A DNA stretch of 23,041 nucleotides. It comes from an uncultured Lachnospiraceae bacterium. Its GTDB lineage: Bacteria; Bacillota; Clostridia; Lachnospirales; Lachnospiraceae. Shown piece by piece: positions 14,601 through 21,749 of this stretch; positions within the stretch are counted from its first letter, which is position 1, and each line of letters begins with the position of its first letter. The stretch covers positions 1-23,041 of the forward strand of contig CAJTXH010000036.1 of the NCBI GenBank assembly GCA_910580005.1, in the 5' to 3' direction. Position numbers and translations under genes: made by a program. The notes below the pieces were generated by a model. The model had not been told where the DNA came from. It worked only from the letters and a program-made list of their open reading frames with translations, and did no database searches.

Positions 14601-16187
14601 CCTCCACACCATGATATTTATTCTATTGAAGACCTTGCACAGCTTATTTATGACCTGAAAAACAGTAATAAGGATGCAAGGATTTCAGTAAAACTTGTTT
14701 CAGAAGCAGGTGTGGGCACTGTTGCGGCAGGTGTTGCCAAAGCAGGTGCAGCAGTAGTATTAATATCAGGCTATGATGGCGGTACAGGCGCAGCACCAAG
14801 AAGCTCTATTTATAATGCAGGGCTGCCTTGGGAACTCGGGCTTGCAGAAACACACCAGACACTTATTATGAACGGGCTGCGTTCACATGTGCGCATTGAA
14901 ACAGACGGCAAACTTATGACAGGGCGTGATGTGCTGGTTGCCGCACTGCTTGGTGCAGAAGAGTATGGATTTGCAACAGCACCACTTGTAACAATGGGCT
15001 GTGTAATGATGAGGGTATGTAACCTTGATACATGTCCTGTAGGTGTTGCAACCCAGAATCCGGAACTGCGTAAAAGGTTTAAAGGAAAACCTGAATATGT
15101 AGAAAACTTTATGAGGTTTGTTGCACAGGAATTACGTGAATATATGGCAGCACTTGGGATAAAAACCGTTGACGGTCTTATAGGGCGTACTGATTTGCTT
15201 AAAGTTAAGGAAAGCCAGGCATCAAAATATAATATAGACCTGTCAGAAATTCTTGATTTAACATTTGCGGGTGAAAGAAAAGAAAATAAATTTAACCCCA
15301 AAAATGTATTTGACTTCGGGCTTGAAAAGACTATTGATGAAAAAATACTGCTGCCTAAGTTAAAAAATGCAGTTGGAACAAAGGAAAAAACCAGGATATC
15401 TGTTAATGTAACAAATATTAACCGTTCACTTGGCACAATTCTTGGTTCAGAGATTACAAAGAAACATAATGATACACTTGATGAGGATACTATTACTGTA
15501 GAATGCCATGGAAGTGGTGGGCAGAGTTTTGGTGCATTTATACCAAAGGGCCTGACCCTTGAGCTTATAGGGGACTCTAATGACTATATTGGAAAAGGGC
15601 TTTCAGGAGGCAAGATTGTAGTATATCCGCCAGCAGGCTCAAAATTTAGGGCAGATGAAAATATTATTATTGGAAATGTGGCATTTTATGGTGCTACGAG
15701 TGGCAAGGCATTTATAAATGGTATAGCAGGAGAACGTTTCTGTGTAAGAAATTCAGGATGTACTGCTGTTGTAGAAGGCGTAGGCGACCACGGCTGTGAA
15801 TATATGACAGGCGGGCGTGTTGTAATACTTGGCAATACAGGCAAGAACTTTGCAGCAGGAATGAGCGGCGGTGTTGCATATGTACTTGATGAAAACAGTG
15901 ATTTATACCTTAAGTTAAATAAAGAACTTGTTTCTTCTGCCCCTGTCACTGATAAATATGATGTAATTGAGCTTAAATCTATAATTGAAGAACATGTAAA
16001 TGCGACAGGTTCAGAAAAAGGAAGGGCAGTTCTTGACAACTTTAGTGAATACCTTCCTAAGTTTAAGAAAATTATTTCTTATGATTATAGCAAAATGTTA
16101 CAGCTTATTGCCAAGATGGAAGAGCATGGGCTGGGATATGAACAGGCACAGATAGAAGCATTTTATGCAAGCAGGAAAAATGCATAG
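11622..16187 (+). CDS. gltB: glutamate synthase [NADPH] large subunit
   Basis: Large subunit of glutamate synthase: hydrolyses glutamine, channels ammonia and reductively aminates 2-oxoglutarate to glutamate, with electrons supplied by GltD. From ATG 11622 the product is 1521 residues, the normal size. The class II glutaminase nucleophile is C29 (HDNCGIGA), exposed after removal of a short propeptide. Domains follow in order: glutaminase (~29-410), central domain (~450-740), FMN synthase barrel (~790-1190; GAKPGEGGHLPGGKV, SGYDGGTGAAP), 3Fe-4S ligands C1127, C1133 and C1138, then the GXGXG helix (~1250-1450). The frame is open to 11553, but that start would lie inside the leader terminator; TGGAGG eight bases before 11622 decides it. 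gltD follows 78 bases on. Regulation probably includes the leader terminator. Confidence 0.96.
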   Translation: MANGTNEAYKALGNKKRGLYDPRFEHDNCGIGAIVNIKGNKTHDTVTGALGIVEKLEHRAGKDAEGKTGDGVGILLQISHNFFKKAVKASGFEIGEERDYGIGMFFFPQDELKRNQAKKMFEVIIKKEGLELLGWRKVPVVPSILGHKAADCMPCIMQAFVKRPEDVEKGLAFDRKLYIARRVFEQSNDDTYVVSFSSRTIVYKGMFLVGQLRLFFEDLQDPGYLSAIAIVHSRFSTNTNPSWMRAHPNRFIVHNGEINTIVGNADKMLAREETMETPYLSGDFHKVLPVVNPNGSDSARLDNTLEFLVMSGMELPLAVMVTIPEPWEHDLGVSQKKRDFYQYYATMMEPWDGPASILFSDGDLMGAVLDRNGLRPSRYYITTDGQLVLSSEVGVFEIPAEKVVKKDRLRPGRMLLVDTARGELVDDDVLKEKYASRQPYGEWLNNNLVTLKELKIPNKKVIEFTDEERARLQKAFGYTFEEYKTSILPMAQNGSEPIASMGTDTPLPMLSGQPQPLFNYFKQLFAQVTNPPIDAIREEIVTSTSVYIGEDGNLLEEKAENCNVLKICNPILTDTDLIKIKSMDKKGFKCEDIPITYYKNTSLEKALGRLCLAADRAYREGVNILVLTDRGVDENHVAIPSLLAVAAMQQHLVTTKKRTRVAMILESAEPREVHHFATLLGYGACAINPYLAHSTIKELIESGMLDKDYYAAVNDYDQAVLHGIVKIASKMGISTIQSYQGSKIFEAIGISEKVIEKYFTDTKYCVGSLTLEDIQEQVDRLHSTAFDPLGLSVDLTLESRGQHKARGNKEEHLYNPETIHLLQQSAWTGNYELFKQYSKAINEKENCMNLRGMLDFNYPAKGIPVEEVESVDEIVKRFKTGAMSYGSISQEAHETLAIAMNRLHGKSNSGEGGESLERLLTAGQEEDRCSAIKQVASGRFGVTSRYLVSAKEIQIKMAQGAKPGEGGHLPGGKVYPWVAKTRHSTPGVSLISPPPHHDIYSIEDLAQLIYDLKNSNKDARISVKLVSEAGVGTVAAGVAKAGAAVVLISGYDGGTGAAPRSSIYNAGLPWELGLAETHQTLIMNGLRSHVRIETDGKLMTGRDVLVAALLGAEEYGFATAPLVTMGCVMMRVCNLDTCPVGVATQNPELRKRFKGKPEYVENFMRFVAQELREYMAALGIKTVDGLIGRTDLLKVKESQASKYNIDLSEILDLTFAGERKENKFNPKNVFDFGLEKTIDEKILLPKLKNAVGTKEKTRISVNVTNINRSLGTILGSEITKKHNDTLDEDTITVECHGSGGQSFGAFIPKGLTLELIGDSNDYIGKGLSGGKIVVYPPAGSKFRADENIIIGNVAFYGATSGKAFINGIAGERFCVRNSGCTAVVEGVGDHGCEYMTGGRVVILGNTGKNFAAGMSGGVAYVLDENSDLYLKLNKELVSSAPVTDKYDVIELKSIIEEHVNATGSEKGRAVLDNFSEYLPKFKKIISYDYSKMLQLIAKMEEHGLGYEQAQIEAFYASRKNA

Positions 16188-16265
16188 ATATAATGGCAGT
16201 ATGGCATAAAGTGTGTTGTTTGTGGTGGTATGTCTGGAAGAATAAATGATAGGAGTGTTATTGTT

Positions 16266-17744
16266 ATGGGAAAACCAACTGGATTTTTGGAATATAATAG
16301 AAAAGATAATAAGGCATCAGAGCCTTTGGAGAGAATTAAAAATTTTAATGAATTTCATACGCCTGCCAGTGACAAGGAACGTAAGGAGCAGGCGGCACGC
16401 TGTATGAACTGTGGTGTACCGTTCTGCCAGTCAGGCATGGTGTTAAATGGAATGGCATCGGGTTGTCCTTTAAATAACCTTGTGCCAGAATGGAATGATT
16501 TGCTTTACCTTGGAAATATGGAAAAGGCATTACAGTTATTAATGCAGACAAATAATTTCCCTGAATTTACATCAAGGGTATGTCCTGCACTTTGTGAGGC
16601 ATCATGTACATGTGGGCTGAATGACTCACCTGTCACATGCAAGGCAAATGAAATGGCAATTATTGAATATGGTTATGAAAATGGGCTTATGGAAGCAGTC
16701 CCTCCTAAAGTGCGTACAGGCAAAAAGGTTGCAGTTGTTGGTTCAGGCCCTGCAGGGCTTGCAGCAGCAGACCAGTTAAACAGGCGTGGGCACCTGGTAA
16801 CTGTTTATGAGAGGAATGACCATATTGGTGGCCTGCTTATGTATGGCATTCCAAATATGAAGCTTGAAAAGTGGGTAATAAACAGAAAACAGGAGATAAT
16901 GGAAAAAGAAGGCATAAAGTTTATTGTAAATGCTGATGTGGGAAAAAATGTAAAAGCCCAGGATTTAATTAATGGATATGACTGTGTAATTCTTGCATGT
17001 GGTGCATCAGAACCACGTGATATAAAGGCAGCAGGGCGTGATGCAGAAGGAATTTATTTTGCAGTTGATTTTCTGTCACGTTCTACAAAACATGTGCTTT
17101 CAGGTAAAAGTGACGGGTTTATAAATACAAAAGGTAAAAATGTGGTAGTAATCGGTGGTGGCGATACAGGTAATGACTGTGTTGGCACAGCAGTGCGCCA
17201 GGGTGCTAAATCTGTTGTGCAGGTTGAAATGATGCCAAAGCTTCCAGACAGCCGTGCAGAAAATAATCCATGGCCAGAGTGGCCGCGTGTCTGCAAAACG
17301 GATTATGGACAGGAAGAAGCTATTGCAGTATATGGCAAAGACCCACGTATTTACCAGGCAACAGTTAAAGAATTTATAAAAGATAAAAGCGGCAGGCTTA
17401 AAAAAGTAAAACTTATAAAACTTGAGCCTAAGAAAAACGAAAAAACAGGCAGGATGGATATGTCAGAAATTGCAGGAAGTGAATTTGAAATACCGGCCGA
17501 TTATGTATTAATAGCAGCAGGGTTTCTTGGCACACAGCAGTATATAGCTAAAGCATTTGATGTAAAACTGGATGCACGCAATAATGTAGTTACAGAAGAA
17601 TGTTCTTATAAAACAACAGCAAGCAAAGTGTTTACAGCAGGGGATATGCACAGAGGACAGTCACTTGTTGTATGGGGCATAAAAGAAGGCAGGGGTGTTG
17701 CAAAAGAAGCTGATAAGTATTTAATGGGGTATACCAACCTTTAA
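16266..17744 (+). CDS. gltD: glutamate synthase [NADPH] small subunit
   Basis: FAD- and iron-sulfur-containing subunit that oxidises NADPH and passes electrons to the GltB FMN and 3Fe-4S centres. The 492 residues are typical. N-terminal cluster cysteines appear in CMNCGVPFC and SGCPLNN (C46, C49, C54, C67), with a second group in CPALCEASCTC (C106, C110, C114, C116). The FAD motif GSGPAG is at 159-164 and the NAD(P)H motif GGGDTGND at 297-304. The closing GDMHRGQSLVVWGIKEGR is the conserved FAD-contacting end. An in-frame ATG at 16230 exists, but AGGAG ten bases before 16266 and the MGKPTGFLEY start favour 16266. Co-transcribed with gltB. Confidence 0.95.
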   Translation: MGKPTGFLEYNRKDNKASEPLERIKNFNEFHTPASDKERKEQAARCMNCGVPFCQSGMVLNGMASGCPLNNLVPEWNDLLYLGNMEKALQLLMQTNNFPEFTSRVCPALCEASCTCGLNDSPVTCKANEMAIIEYGYENGLMEAVPPKVRTGKKVAVVGSGPAGLAAADQLNRRGHLVTVYERNDHIGGLLMYGIPNMKLEKWVINRKQEIMEKEGIKFIVNADVGKNVKAQDLINGYDCVILACGASEPRDIKAAGRDAEGIYFAVDFLSRSTKHVLSGKSDGFINTKGKNVVVIGGGDTGNDCVGTAVRQGAKSVVQVEMMPKLPDSRAENNPWPEWPRVCKTDYGQEEAIAVYGKDPRIYQATVKEFIKDKSGRLKKVKLIKLEPKKNEKTGRMDMSEIAGSEFEIPADYVLIAAGFLGTQQYIAKAFDVKLDARNNVVTEECSYKTTASKVFTAGDMHRGQSLVVWGIKEGRGVAKEADKYLMGYTNL

Positions 17745-17840
17745 AGCAGTATAACTAAAGCATGGAATACAAAGAACCAGAATTATATACAAAAAATAAA
17801 TAATAATAACAGTCCAGCTTATAATTTTGATAATCAGTTT

Positions 17841-17866
17841 AGGACCGGCTATCTGTAGCCGGTCCT
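17841..17866 (+). terminator. Perfect 11-bp hairpin after gltD
   Basis: AGGACCGGCTA (17841-17851) pairs exactly with TAGCCGGTCCT (17856-17866) over TCTG. It lies ~97 bases past gltD. The tail TCCATAA is not a strong T-run, so it may act with the next hairpin. Confidence 0.6.
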
Positions 17867-17896
17867 TCCATAAACATCAGCATGGTATAAAGATAT

Positions 17897-17931
17897 AAAA
17901 AAAACCTGTAAAATAAACATTTACAGGTTTT
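17897..17931 (-). terminator. Terminator of tRNA-Glu, probably bidirectional
   Basis: AAAACCTGTAAA (17901-17912) pairs with TTTACAGGTTTT (17920-17931). On the - strand the stem runs into eight T residues (the + strand A-run 17897-17904), directly downstream of the tRNA. On + it ends in TTTTC and can also back up gltD termination. Confidence 0.8.
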
Positions 17932-17964
17932 CAATGGGTTGGGCTGTTTAATTATAAACAGTAG

Positions 17965-18036
17965 CAGTCTGTAGGGGAATCGAACCCCTGTTTCCGCCGT
18001 GAGAGGGCGGCGTCTTAGCCGCTTGACCAACAGACC
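17965..18036 (-). tRNA. tRNA-Glu (anticodon CUC)
   Basis: The - strand folds as a full cloverleaf. Acceptor GGTCTGT pairs with ACAGACT; the first pair is a G-U. The D arm is GTC/GAC with AAGCGG in the loop. The anticodon stem CCGCC/GGCGG carries loop CTCTCAC, so the anticodon is CTC, reading GAG. The T arm is AGGGG-TTCGATT-CCCCT. CCA is not encoded. The TTGGTCAAGCGG and CGCCGCCCT context is typical of clostridial tRNA-Glu. It sits just downstream of the glutamate synthase operon, on the other strand. Confidence 0.93.
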
Positions 18037-18079
18037 ATAATATATTGTTACTTGCTGGCTTCCTGTACCAACAGAAATT

Positions 18080-18108
18080 AGTATACAACACTTTTTTATA
18101 AAATGCAA
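18080..18108 (-). promoter_or_regulatory. Predicted promoter of tRNA-Glu
   Basis: On the - strand TTGCAT (18108-18103) and TATACT (18085-18080) are exactly 17 bases apart, about 45 bases before the mature tRNA 5' end. Confidence 0.7.
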
Positions 18109-18127
18109 GCTTTTTTTATTAATTTTT

Positions 18128-18265
18128 CACGTCCGTTTCATAAAATTTCCAGCCGTCCTTTGTTTGCAGACGGACACAGGATTTCCGTACCCAGCTGGGA
18201 ATGGGAAACCTGCTGTTTACTGGCAAAGCCCAGAATTATAACTGGAAATTTATGAAACGGACGTG
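18128..18265. repeat. MITE-like inverted-repeat element, copy 1
   Basis: Terminal inverted repeats CACGTCCGTTTCATAAA(A)TTTCCAG at 18128-18152 and its complement at 18242-18265 differ by one extra A. The 138-base unit has a central palindrome CCCAGCTGGG (18190-18199) and no ORF. TTAAT occurs next to both ends (about 18118-18122 and, inverted, at 18266-18270). Its inner arms resemble those of the element at 22599-22837 (TTTCCAG, then TCCTTTGTT, GCAGAC and GAC at matching spacing), so the two form one family. It lies between the tRNA-Glu promoter and the chemoreceptor gene. Confidence 0.7.
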
Positions 18266-18436
18266 ATTAACTTTTGCAATTTCTTTATTTATGCGTTTGC
18301 TGTGGAATTTGGTCAAAAAAAGCTTTATTTATATATAACATTATGGTAATATAATATTAATAACTGGTTTTTATATATTATTTTTTATAATACATAATCA
18401 CTAAAAAATAAATATTTAAGGAGAAGAGAGCAAAAT

Positions 18437-19936
18437 ATGCAAGCACAGTCAATGAATAATGAAGAAAAGCTTATAAATAATATTTTATTTATTTATATTT
18501 TAGGTGTAGCAATATCTGGCTTCAGTTTTGTTATGCTGTTTTTACATGGAGGCATCAGGGAATGTATCTTTCTCTTGTCTGGCTTATTTGCCATTATAAT
18601 AAAGATATTTGAAAAACAACTGGGAGCAAGTGCAAAGTATATATATGCATGTATTCCGCCAGTTATTGGCGCTATAACTGCTGCAGTGTGTAATACAGAT
18701 ACAAGCAGCAGTTATATCTGCCTTACACACTATTATTTTGTGACAACATTATTGTTAGTACCATACTATTCACAAAAGGTGTTAAGGGTTAATGCTGCTG
18801 TAACTATTATATTTAATGCAGTAATGATGGTTTTATTTCCGGCAGGTTTTCTGAAGCTCCATCACTTTATTGGCTGGGTATTTACAGGCATTGTATATAT
18901 TATTCTTTTTGCTGCATGCGTCTTTATTGTATACCGTGCTATGGAATTATTTAAGACTGTTGAGGAACAAGGCAAGGAATCAGAAGATATTTTACATAAT
19001 GTGCAGGCAGCATTTGACAGACTGGAAGAGTCTTCTGGTATGATATATAATGCATTACAGGAATTTGAAGGCAATACAGAGGAAATTGCTGCTTCTACGC
19101 AGCAGATTAATGAAAGTGCTGATACACAGATTAGTGAAGTGGGAAACAGCCTTTCAGTATTTAATGAGTTAAATGATAAGATTTTACAGTCTGAAGAAAG
19201 GGTAAACCAGACTGTAGAAACAATAAATAAACTGAAAAATAAAAATGATGAAGGGCTTCTGGTAATACGGGGCTTATCAGAGAAGTTTGAGGAAAATATT
19301 AAGACAACACAGATTGCAGCAGATGGCATTAATGAACTGTCACGTAAATCAAGTTCAATTAGCGGCATAATTGAGAGCATACGTGAAATTGCACAACAGA
19401 CAAACCTTCTTGCATTAAATGCTGCTATAGAGGCAGCAAGGGCAGGGGAGGCAGGAAAGGGGTTTGCAGTTGTAGCAGATGAAATTAATTCACTGTCTGC
19501 GGAGTCATCAAATGCCACTAGTAAAATAGATGCTATATTGAAAGATATTATTGAAACAGTAGAATCTACACATAAAGTTATGGAGCAGAACAATGAAGTA
19601 GTAAATATTTCCAGTGGAAGGCTTGAAGATACGGTTAAGATTTTTAAATCAATGTTAAAATCCTCAGAAGAAGTCATTAATATTACAAGGGTATTAAAAA
19701 CTGAACTGGAGGATATAGTTGTTATAAAAGAGCAGCTTTTAGGTGTTATGAAGTGTGTGGATGACAGTTCAAAGAACTTTATGGATAGTACAGAGGGGAT
19801 TAGCGCATCTACAGAAGAACAGGTTGCAGGTCTTGCCAATATAGTAAAAACTATGAAAGATATGCAGTCAGGCATGGAAAAACTTGACGGTGTATTACAT
19901 AACAGAAAAGAGAATAAAGAGCAGCAATCTGCTTAA
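18437..19936 (+). CDS. methyl-accepting chemotaxis protein with six-helix membrane domain, no HAMP
   Basis: Chemoreceptor-type signal transducer that would act on a CheA/CheW array. Of 499 residues, ~17-166 form six hydrophobic helices with short loops and no large extracellular sensor domain. The cytoplasmic coiled-coil region begins directly after (~167), with no recognisable HAMP domain. The signalling tip is IREIAQQTNLLALNAAIEAARAGEAGKGFAVVADEI in family order at about 315-350, confirming an MCP; the usual arginine after VADEI is asparagine here (VADEINSLSAES). The C-terminus lacks a CheR-tethering pentapeptide. AAGGAGA lies 12 bases before ATG; an in-frame ATG five codons on (18452) is also possible. 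Promoter not clear; TATAAT at 18350-18355 is a candidate. Input could be intramembrane or energy-related. Confidence 0.9.
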   Translation: MQAQSMNNEEKLINNILFIYILGVAISGFSFVMLFLHGGIRECIFLLSGLFAIIIKIFEKQLGASAKYIYACIPPVIGAITAAVCNTDTSSSYICLTHYYFVTTLLLVPYYSQKVLRVNAAVTIIFNAVMMVLFPAGFLKLHHFIGWVFTGIVYIILFAACVFIVYRAMELFKTVEEQGKESEDILHNVQAAFDRLEESSGMIYNALQEFEGNTEEIAASTQQINESADTQISEVGNSLSVFNELNDKILQSEERVNQTVETINKLKNKNDEGLLVIRGLSEKFEENIKTTQIAADGINELSRKSSSISGIIESIREIAQQTNLLALNAAIEAARAGEAGKGFAVVADEINSLSAESSNATSKIDAILKDIIETVESTHKVMEQNNEVVNISSGRLEDTVKIFKSMLKSSEEVINITRVLKTELEDIVVIKEQLLGVMKCVDDSSKNFMDSTEGISASTEEQVAGLANIVKTMKDMQSGMEKLDGVLHNRKENKEQQSA

Positions 19937-19945
19937 AAACCTGGT

Positions 19946-19986
19946 AATATACCACAGACATGTTAATTGTTCTGTGGTATATTTTG
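19946..19986 (+). terminator. Terminator after the chemoreceptor gene
   Basis: AATATACCACAGA (19946-19958) pairs perfectly with TCTGTGGTATATT (19971-19983) over a 12-base loop, followed by TTGCATTT. It lies ten bases after the stop codon. Confidence 0.75.
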
Positions 19987-20041
19987 CATTTAATGGCAGG
20001 TTTGTGTCTGTATAAATTGTGTAACTGGAAGTAATTTTATA

Positions 20042-20070
20042 TTGTTTTTAAGAATAAATTTATATATACT
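20042..20070 (+). promoter_or_regulatory. Predicted promoter of the hydrogenase gene
   Basis: TTGTTT (20042-20047) and TATACT (20065-20070) are 17 bases apart, giving a start near 20077 and a ~40-base leader with AAGGGGG (20102-20108) before the ATG. Confidence 0.55.
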
Positions 20071-20115
20071 TTAGCATGTTGCATCTTTGATTGTACAGAC
20101 CAAGGGGGAAATGCC

Positions 20116-21627
20116 ATGCGTGGAATAAATACACAAACTAGAAAAATCAGGAAAAAAGTATTTGAAGAAGTTGCACGTGCTGCTTATAATGGCGGTGACA
20201 ATGCCTTCATAAGCCATGAATTAGAAGAGATACCATATAAGATAACGCCTTCTGATGTGCCTGTCTACCGTGAAAGCATATGGCGGGAAAGAGCTATTGC
20301 TGCTGAAAGGGTACGTCTTGCCCTGGGTCTTTCGTTAAGGCCTCTTGATAAGCCAGTCCATACTACAGAAGGTTTTGAATACAGCAATATTTCAGAAAAA
20401 TATTATGAGCCTCCTCTTATGCAGGTTATTCCTTCTGCATGTGATATGTGTGAGGATAACAAAGTTGAAGTTTCCAATATGTGTCACGGCTGTGTTGCAC
20501 ATCCATGTATGGAGGTATGTCCAAAAGATGCTATTTCGATGGTGGATGGATATGCATTTATTGACCAGGAGAAATGTATTAAATGCGGCAAATGTATTAA
20601 TATCTGTCCTTACCACGCTATTATTAAAAAGATAAGGCCATGTGCAGAAGCATGTGGAATTAATGCAATAGAGAGTGATGCACATGGGCGTGCAAGGATT
20701 AATGAGCAGAAATGTGTATCATGCGGCCAGTGCATGATAAGCTGCCCGTTTGGGGCTATTGCTGATAAATCGCAGATTTTCCAGATGATACGCGCAATAC
20801 GTGAAGGGGATGAGGTTATTGCAGAAATTGCACCAGCGTTTGAAGGGCAGTTTGGTACGGATATTACACCAGCACAGATAAAGGCAGCATTAAGGGACTG
20901 TGGATTTAGTGATGTATATGAAGTTGCACTTGGGGCTGATATAGGTGCTGTATCAGAAGCGCATCATTATGTTAATGAAGTTGTGAATGGGGAGCTTCCA
21001 TTTCTGCTTACTTCATGTTGTCCTGCGTGGTCAATGCTTGCCAAGAAATATTTTCCAGAAACAATAGGAAATATCTCGCAGGAACTTACGCCTATGGTTG
21101 CTACTGCAAGAAGCATTAAAAAGAAACATCCTGGCGCAAAAGTTGTATTTATAGGGCCATGCGCCGCTAAAAAGCTTGAAGCATCAAGGCGTACAGTAAG
21201 GAGCGATGTAGATTTTGTTATAACATTTGAAGAACTTGATGCTATTTTTAAGGCAAAGGATATAGACTTCAACAGATATGAAAAAGGACGTTCAATGCAT
21301 GACGCTACAGGTGCAGGACGTGGCTATGCTGTATCAGGTGGTGTTTCTGAGGCTATAAAAAAATGTATAGATGAATATTATCCTGGTACAGAAGTAAAAA
21401 CTGAACATGCAGAAGGTTTAAGTGAATGTAAGAAAATGCTGATGCTTGCCAAAGCCGGGAAAAAGGATGGCTGCATGATTGAAGGCATGGGCTGTCCTGG
21501 CGGATGTGTGGCAGGGGCAGGCACAATACTTCCTATATCCAGTGCCAAAGCAGCCGTAGCCAAATCTGTAAAAGACTCGACTGAAAAAATACCTCCAGAA
21601 GATTTACTTGAAATAAAGCTTGACTAA
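20116..21627 (+). CDS. [FeFe] hydrogenase, stand-alone, group-B-like
   Basis: Iron-only hydrogenase catalysing 2H+ + 2e- <-> H2, probably with ferredoxin, in the cytoplasm. The 503 residues start with a ~105-residue unique region, then cysteine-rich ferredoxin modules: C109/C112, C123/C126/C131/C135, C154/C157/C160/C164, C176/C180 and C200/C203/C206/C210. The H-cluster domain follows. L1 is TSCCPAW (299-305; C301 ligand, C302 adjacent), L2 is IGPCAAK (C349), L3 is EGMGCPGGCVAGAG (C460, C464). In group A enzymes L2 is MPCxxK and L3 ends GGG; the GPC and GAG variants here point to group B, common in gut anaerobes. No partner subunits or maturases lie nearby, so it is monomeric or uses distant partners. 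Physiological direction is not readable from sequence. Confidence 0.92.
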   Translation: MRGINTQTRKIRKKVFEEVARAAYNGGDNAFISHELEEIPYKITPSDVPVYRESIWRERAIAAERVRLALGLSLRPLDKPVHTTEGFEYSNISEKYYEPPLMQVIPSACDMCEDNKVEVSNMCHGCVAHPCMEVCPKDAISMVDGYAFIDQEKCIKCGKCINICPYHAIIKKIRPCAEACGINAIESDAHGRARINEQKCVSCGQCMISCPFGAIADKSQIFQMIRAIREGDEVIAEIAPAFEGQFGTDITPAQIKAALRDCGFSDVYEVALGADIGAVSEAHHYVNEVVNGELPFLLTSCCPAWSMLAKKYFPETIGNISQELTPMVATARSIKKKHPGAKVVFIGPCAAKKLEASRRTVRSDVDFVITFEELDAIFKAKDIDFNRYEKGRSMHDATGAGRGYAVSGGVSEAIKKCIDEYYPGTEVKTEHAEGLSECKKMLMLAKAGKKDGCMIEGMGCPGGCVAGAGTILPISSAKAAVAKSVKDSTEKIPPEDLLEIKLD

Positions 21628-21647
21628 TATACCTTAGAGGATATAAT
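21620..21647 (+). promoter_or_regulatory. Predicted promoter for uppP
   Basis: TTGACT (21620-21625) overlaps the hydrogenase stop codon and TATAAT (21642-21647) lies 16 bases on. The start is expected near 21654, right at the base of the leader hairpin. Confidence 0.6.
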
Positions 21648-21650
21648 CTA

Positions 21651-21706
21651 ACAAAGGGTTCCTGGTGGAGAAATTTCCATATGGAAATTTTCTGCCAGGA
21701 GCTTTG
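21651..21706 (+). promoter_or_regulatory. Long leader hairpin before uppP
   Basis: A 20-base perfect palindrome AAATTTCCATATGGAAATTT (21671-21690) is extended by CCTGG (21661-21665) with CCAGG (21695-21699) and by ACAAAG with CTTTGT at the outside, with a bulge and a small internal loop. The tail GCATATA is not a T-run, so it is unlikely to be a plain terminator of the hydrogenase gene. With the promoter at 21620-21647, it would form the 5' end of the uppP mRNA. Confidence 0.6.
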
Positions 21707-21749
21707 TGCATATATAAATAGAATAAATTAAGGAAGGCAAGGTATATTT

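Noticed and set aside
14810..15436. 208-codon - strand frame inside gltB
   Set aside because: Antisense to highly conserved GltB FMN-domain sequence, serine/proline-rich, no ribosome site.
18862..19875. 337-codon open frame on the - strand opposite the chemoreceptor gene
   Set aside because: It is antisense to a clear MCP; the serine/isoleucine-rich product has no recognisable domain and no ribosome site. It reflects codon bias of the coding strand.
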